NCBI RefSeq assembly: GCF_048263965.1
Contig: NZ_JBLXDO010000023.1
Location: forward strand, 1 to 64,000
DNA: 64,000 nt
From: Ferrimonas sp048263965
Lineage (GTDB): Bacteria; Pseudomonadota; Gammaproteobacteria; Enterobacterales; Shewanellaceae
Direction: 5' to 3'
In this document: piece by piece, positions 60,602 through 64,000 of the stretch
Layout: every line of letters begins with the position of its first letter
Position numbering within the stretch: position 1 is the first letter of the stretch
Notes under the pieces: model-generated
Told to the model about the DNA's origin: nothing
Seen by the model: only the letters and a program-made list of their open reading frames with translations
Database searches by the model: none
Position numbers and translations under genes: made by a program

Positions 60602-61552
60602 ATGCGCCGAACTCTTCTGATGCTTTTCCTTATCCTCGCCATACCCGGGTGGGCGACAGCTTTGTCTCTTCGCACCGGGGCCCCGAATATATATACGGTA
60701 AAACAAGGAGATACCCTTTGGGGCATCTCAGGTCTCTACCTGGATGATCCCTGGCTTTGGCCCAGGTTGTGGCGGGTCAATCCGGCCATTGCCAACCCGC
60801 ACCTTATCTACCCCGGCGATCGCCTGTTGGTGACTCTGGAAAATGGGGCGCCGGTGCTGAGGCACCAGAGAGGGAGTGATTCCTCCTCCCCTCTGCCGAT
60901 CCTGGACAGGACCATGCTCGGCCCCCTGTTGGATCATGTGGCGGTACTCAGTCCTGTGGCCCTGGCTCAGGCGCCGCTGGTGGAGTCCGGCAGCCGCAAC
61001 TCCCTGAGGTTTGTCGCCGGAGACACCCTCTACCTGACCCGGCCGCTGGCGGTTGGTGGAGAGTTTGGCGTGTTCAGTCACCGTCAAAGCCTCATCGACC
61101 CCGACAGCGGTGTATTGCTTGGTGAGGAGATGGTGCTGGCGGCCACTGGGGTGGCGGACGAGGCGGGCCACCTCAAGCTGATACACAGCCTGCGTGAGGT
61201 TTCCCCTGGCGAGTTGCTCTATGCGCTGTCCACCATAGAAGCTCAGCCCCTTATCTTCCCACTGGAGCCGGCGGCGCCCGGCACTGAGCTGCCCCTGGTG
61301 GCGGCACCGAATCAGGCCAGTGAGGTGGGGCCGGGGGAGTTGGTGTATCTGGGGCGAAGTGAACTGCTCAAGCCCGGCCAGCTGTTGACGGCGGTGCACA
61401 GTCCCAGGGCTGAAGCCCGGCTGGTACGTGGGGAAATGATGGTGGTGCGCTGCTATGAGCGGGTGTGCCTGGCTCTGGTCATCCGGGCCGGGTCTTCCCT
61501 GCAGATGGCCGATAGGGCCGTGACCCCGGAGGGGCGATGGCGTCCTCTGTAA
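60602..61552 (+). CDS. LysM peptidoglycan-binding exported protein
   Basis: A 316-residue protein with a signal peptide (MRRTLLMLFLILAIPGWATA) and one LysM domain (about 31-80: YTVKQGDTLWGISGLYL, NPHLIYPGDRL). The rest has no domain I recognise. Such a gene stands before dprA in many gammaproteobacteria. It is divergent from def across 133 bases, and its 3' end overlaps dprA by 16 bases. Confidence 0.9.
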   Translation: MRRTLLMLFLILAIPGWATALSLRTGAPNIYTVKQGDTLWGISGLYLDDPWLWPRLWRVNPAIANPHLIYPGDRLLVTLENGAPVLRHQRGSDSSSPLPILDRTMLGPLLDHVAVLSPVALAQAPLVESGSRNSLRFVAGDTLYLTRPLAVGGEFGVFSHRQSLIDPDSGVLLGEEMVLAATGVADEAGHLKLIHSLREVSPGELLYALSTIEAQPLIFPLEPAAPGTELPLVAAPNQASEVGPGELVYLGRSELLKPGQLLTAVHSPRAEARLVRGEMMVVRCYERVCLALVIRAGSSLQMADRAVTPEGRWRPL

Positions 61553-62613
61553 CCGACTGGCTGGCCCTGGAGCTGGCCAGAGGCCTGGGGCTGGGGGCCA
61601 AGTTGTCCCTGCTGGAGGTTGCGCCGGTAGAGATCCTGCGTCAGTGGGCCCTGTCCGGGGATCTGCCCGGTGGACACCAGCACTTCACCCAAGCCCTGGC
61701 CTACCCAGACCGGCGGCGGCTGGATCTCGCCCTGGCTTGGGCCGAGGGCGAGAATCGACAGATCCTGCCTCTGGACCACCCCGGGTATCCCGAGGCGCTC
61801 AGACAAATAGCCGATCCGCCTCTTTTGCTGTTTGTTCGGGGAGATCCGGCGCTGTTGGCGGGGCCTGCGCTGGCGGTGGTGGGCAGTCGCCGGGCCACCC
61901 CGGCTGCGCTGGAGCGAACCCGGATGTGGTGTCGGGAGCTGGCCGCTGAGGGCTGGGTGATCGTCAGCGGCCTGGCGGAGGGGATTGATGGTGCCGCCCA
62001 CCGGGGGGCCCTTGAGGGGGGCAAAACGGTGGCGGTGACAGGTTGTGGTCTGAGTCGTTGCTATCCTCGTATCCATAACCAGTTGCAAAATGAGATTGCT
62101 GAGCAGGGCGCGGTGGTGTCCACCTTCTGGCCAGACATGCGGCCCCACAAGGGGTGCTTTCCGCGGCGCAACCGGGTGGTCAGCGGCCTGTGCCATGCCA
62201 CACTGGTGGTGGAAGCCGGACTGAAGTCCGGGTCCCTGATCACCGCCCGTCTGGCGGCCGAACAGGGCAGGGAGGTGTTTGCTGTGCCAGGTTCGGTGGA
62301 CAACCCTCAGGCCCAGGGATGTCATTTTTTGATTCAGCAGGGTGCCAAACTGGTCTCTGCCCCGGTCGATATCTTTGAGGAGCTGATGCCGCAACTGCCA
62401 CGGCGGCCTCAGCCTAAAGTGAGCTCCCAGGCACCGGAGTTGCCTTTGCCCGGGTTGTTGGATAGTGTGGGCTATGAGGCCACTCCAGTAGATGTAGTGG
62501 TGGCTCGGAGCGATTTGCCAGTAGATGTTGTGCTAGAGCAACTGTTGTTACTGGAGTTAGAGGGTCGGGTCACGCAAGTGCCCGGCGGTTACATCCGGCT
62601 TAGGGGAGGGTAG
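61537..62613 (+). CDS. dprA: DNA-processing protein DprA (Smf)
   Basis: Binds single-stranded DNA and loads RecA in natural transformation. The 358 residues include an N-terminal helical (SAM-like) part, the Rossmann-like core (VVGSRRATPAAL, VSGLAEGIDGAAHRGAL, CYPRIHN, FPRRNRVVSGL, VEAGLKSGSLITA, AVPGSV) and a C-terminal winged helix. It overlaps the LysM gene and precedes smg by three bases, forming an operon. Confidence 0.96.
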   Translation: MASSVTDWLALELARGLGLGAKLSLLEVAPVEILRQWALSGDLPGGHQHFTQALAYPDRRRLDLALAWAEGENRQILPLDHPGYPEALRQIADPPLLLFVRGDPALLAGPALAVVGSRRATPAALERTRMWCRELAAEGWVIVSGLAEGIDGAAHRGALEGGKTVAVTGCGLSRCYPRIHNQLQNEIAEQGAVVSTFWPDMRPHKGCFPRRNRVVSGLCHATLVVEAGLKSGSLITARLAAEQGREVFAVPGSVDNPQAQGCHFLIQQGAKLVSAPVDIFEELMPQLPRRPQPKVSSQAPELPLPGLLDSVGYEATPVDVVVARSDLPVDVVLEQLLLLELEGRVTQVPGGYIRLRGG

Positions 62614-62616
62614 CGC

Positions 62617-63090
62617 ATGTTCGACATACTGATGTACCTGTTCGAGACCTATGTCCAAAGCGATGTTGAGTTGTTGTTGGATCGCGAAGAGCTGACGGAA
62701 GAGCTAAGTCGTGCGGGTTTTAAATCAGAGGAGATTGGCAAGGCATTAATCTGGATTGAGAAGCTGGCGGCGTTGCAGGAAGGTACCGACCAGCCCTATC
62801 TGTACACTAACCCCAACCACAGTCTTCGCGTCTACACAGAAGCGGAGCAGATCCGACTGGACACCGCCTGTCGCGGGTTCCTGCTGTTCCTGGAGCAGAT
62901 CCAGGTGCTGAGTGGAGAGACCCGGGAGATGGTGATCGACCGTGTGATGGAGCTCGATGGCGAGCCCCTGAGCCTGGACGATCTCAAATGGGTGGTTCTG
63001 ATGGTGTTGTTTAACGCCCCCGGCAACGAAGGTGCCTATCGTCAGATGGAGGACCTGGTGTTCGAAGAGCCCGAGGGGATGATCCACTAA
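62617..63090 (+). CDS. smg: Smg family protein (DUF494)
   Basis: A 157-residue acidic protein of the Smg family, the same length as E. coli Smg. It starts MFDILMYLFETY and ends EDLVFEEPEGMIH. The function is not established. It usually lies between dprA and a topoisomerase-type zinc-ribbon gene. Here a terminator follows at once and the next gene is an unrelated collagenase on the other strand. Confidence 0.93.
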   Translation: MFDILMYLFETYVQSDVELLLDREELTEELSRAGFKSEEIGKALIWIEKLAALQEGTDQPYLYTNPNHSLRVYTEAEQIRLDTACRGFLLFLEQIQVLSGETREMVIDRVMELDGEPLSLDDLKWVVLMVLFNAPGNEGAYRQMEDLVFEEPEGMIH

Positions 63091-63133
63091 GCCAGAACAA
63101 GAAAGCGGCACCTTAGCGCCGCCGTCGGAAGGG

Positions 63134-63160
63134 GAGGGCCACAGGAGCCCTCTTTTTATT
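63134..63160 (+). terminator. Terminator after smg
   Basis: Stem GAGGGC/GCCCTC (63134-63139 with 63147-63152) followed by TTTTTATTT. It ends the LysM-dprA-smg operon nine bases before the end of the collagenase gene. Confidence 0.8.
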
Positions 63161-63168
63161 TGTCTGTA

Positions 63169-64000
63169 TTACAGGTGCAGATGAGCGTCGCTTCGAGCCA
63201 GGTGTGCTGGCTTGAGGTAATCTCGGTAGCTGTAGCGGTTCTCTTTGCGAGGCACAGGAGTGGCGGCCAGCTGCATGGGAACGGTTTCCTGGGGCATGGC
63301 ATCCACCAGGGTGCTGAGCCACTCATTGAACCCTTCCTGATTCTCTTCGGCGAAGGCCAGCAGGGCCTCATCATAGGAGCTGAAGTCGTTTTGCTTCAGA
63401 GAGCGCCCCAGTGCCTGCAATGCCTCCCGGTCATTTTCACAGAAGTAGCGCACAGCCAGGTAGCTCCAACGGTAGGTGCGATCCAGACCGTCGTGGTAGT
63501 GGGTGGAGAAGATCTCCTCCAGTGAGGGCCAGCTGCCGACGCCGTAGTCTCGGGCCAGGGTCAGGGCCTGGTCGTTGTCCCGTCCTTTGGAGACATACTC
63601 AGCCATCCCCTCGGCCCACCACACCATCTTTTCCGGAAAGTGGCCAAACCCGCCGTACTTGACGAAACGGCCATCCAGATAGTGAATGTACTCATGGTTC
63701 AGGTTCCAGACCTGGAACTCTTCCTTCCACCAGGCGCGGTAAGCATAGAAGGTAGCCTGATTGCTCTGCTCATCCGGATTGCCTTCGATGTACATGCCGC
63801 CGTTGTCGGTATTGATGTCATAGAGCAACTGCCCATAGGCGTTGTACTGGCTCCAGTTCTCGAAGACCACCACCTTGAGGGCGTCGTTGTGGTCGTTGGC
63901 CACCGGCTGCTGGTTGGTGGCCAGCAACATATGGAAGTCCTGCTCCTGTGAGGTGAGGCGGTTGCAGGTCTGCTCCAGCTCCTCCAGGGTCAGGTCCTGA
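63169..64000 (-). CDS. M9-family collagenase, C-terminal part (runs off the window)
   Basis: The last 277 codons of a Vibrio-type collagenase. The frame is open to the right edge, so the N-terminus, signal peptide and activator domain are not visible. The zinc site is in NHEYIHYLDGRF (HExxH), with the probable third ligand Glu in WWAEGMAEYV. NQATFYAYRAWW and DHNDALKVVVFEN are also typical. The protein ends soon after the peptidase domain, without PKD or PPC domains. Such enzymes are secreted and degrade collagen. Confidence 0.88.
   Translation of the reverse strand, partial: QDLTLEELEQTCNRLTSQEQDFHMLLATNQQPVANDHNDALKVVVFENWSQYNAYGQLLYDINTDNGGMYIEGNPDEQSNQATFYAYRAWWKEEFQVWNLNHEYIHYLDGRFVKYGGFGHFPEKMVWWAEGMAEYVSKGRDNDQALTLARDYGVGSWPSLEEIFSTHYHDGLDRTYRWSYLAVRYFCENDREALQALGRSLKQNDFSSYDEALLAFAEENQEGFNEWLSTLVDAMPQETVPMQLAATPVPRKENRYSYRDYLKPAHLARSDAHLHL

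Noticed and set aside
1..64000. CRISPR arrays, insertion sequences, prophage, tRNA genes
   Set aside because: No regularly spaced repeats, transposase or integrase frames, or tRNA-like cloverleaf sequences were seen on reading; a covariance search would be decisive for RNA genes.

Overview
The window is an ordinary chromosomal segment around the replication origin of a gammaproteobacterium. Gene order (atp operon, parB-parA-rsmG-mnmG, oriC, mioC-mnmE-yidC-yidD-rnpA-rpmH, dnaA-dnaN-recF-gyrB, glyS-glyQ, tag, fadBA, pepQ-yigZ-trkH-hemG, trkH-trkA-rsmB-fmt-def, lysM protein-dprA-smg) is the arrangement known from Shewanella and relatives. The GC-rich codon use and extra genes such as an M9 collagenase suggest a Ferrimonas-like member of the Alteromonadales. 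That genus guess is inference from memory of gene order, not from a search. I see no insertion sequence, prophage, CRISPR array or tRNA gene.

Left part (1-14 kb): the left edge carries the tandem promoters and boxA leader of an rRNA operon transcribed leftward out of the window. Next come ccoG (cbb3 oxidase assembly), a succinate-semialdehyde dehydrogenase, an MFS transporter, an unrecognised small membrane protein, an S41 peptidase, a Mut7-C nuclease-like protein, a DeoR regulator with glmS, glmU, and a LysR regulator divergent from a xapA-like purine nucleoside phosphorylase followed by a DMT transporter.

Origin region (14-38 kb): the nine-gene atpIBEFHAGDC operon, parA/parB, rsmG and mnmG lie left of an E. 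coli-type oriC (about 25.84-26.15 kb). This oriC has three AT-rich 13-mer-like repeats, DnaA boxes, 20 GATC sites and a conserved block also found in E. coli oriC. To the right are mioC, mnmE, yidC, yidD, rnpA, rpmH and the dnaA-dnaN-recF-gyrB operon, whose promoter region carries a perfect DnaA box and ten GATC sites. Five parS-like palindromes are scattered at 9.1, 34.65, 37.28, 37.37 and 43.6 kb, three of them inside coding sequence. They form the partition locus together with parAB. Left of oriC nearly all genes run leftward, and dnaA-gyrB run rightward, so the most highly expressed genes are co-oriented with replication.

Right part (38-64 kb): guaC, glyQS, tag, a large beta-propeller/amidohydrolase exported protein, tusA, fadBA, pepQ-yigZ, and two TrkH-HemG pairs around an ArsR-family regulator of the YgaV/BigR type. 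These are followed by trkA and the translation-processing genes rsmB, fmt and def, then a LysM protein, dprA and smg. An M9 collagenase runs off the right edge.

I found no convincing new defence or mobile system. The observations most worth following are the parS constellation inside genes, the DeoR operator array over the glmS operon promoter, and the duplicated trkH/hemG block with a thiol-type sensor between its copies.
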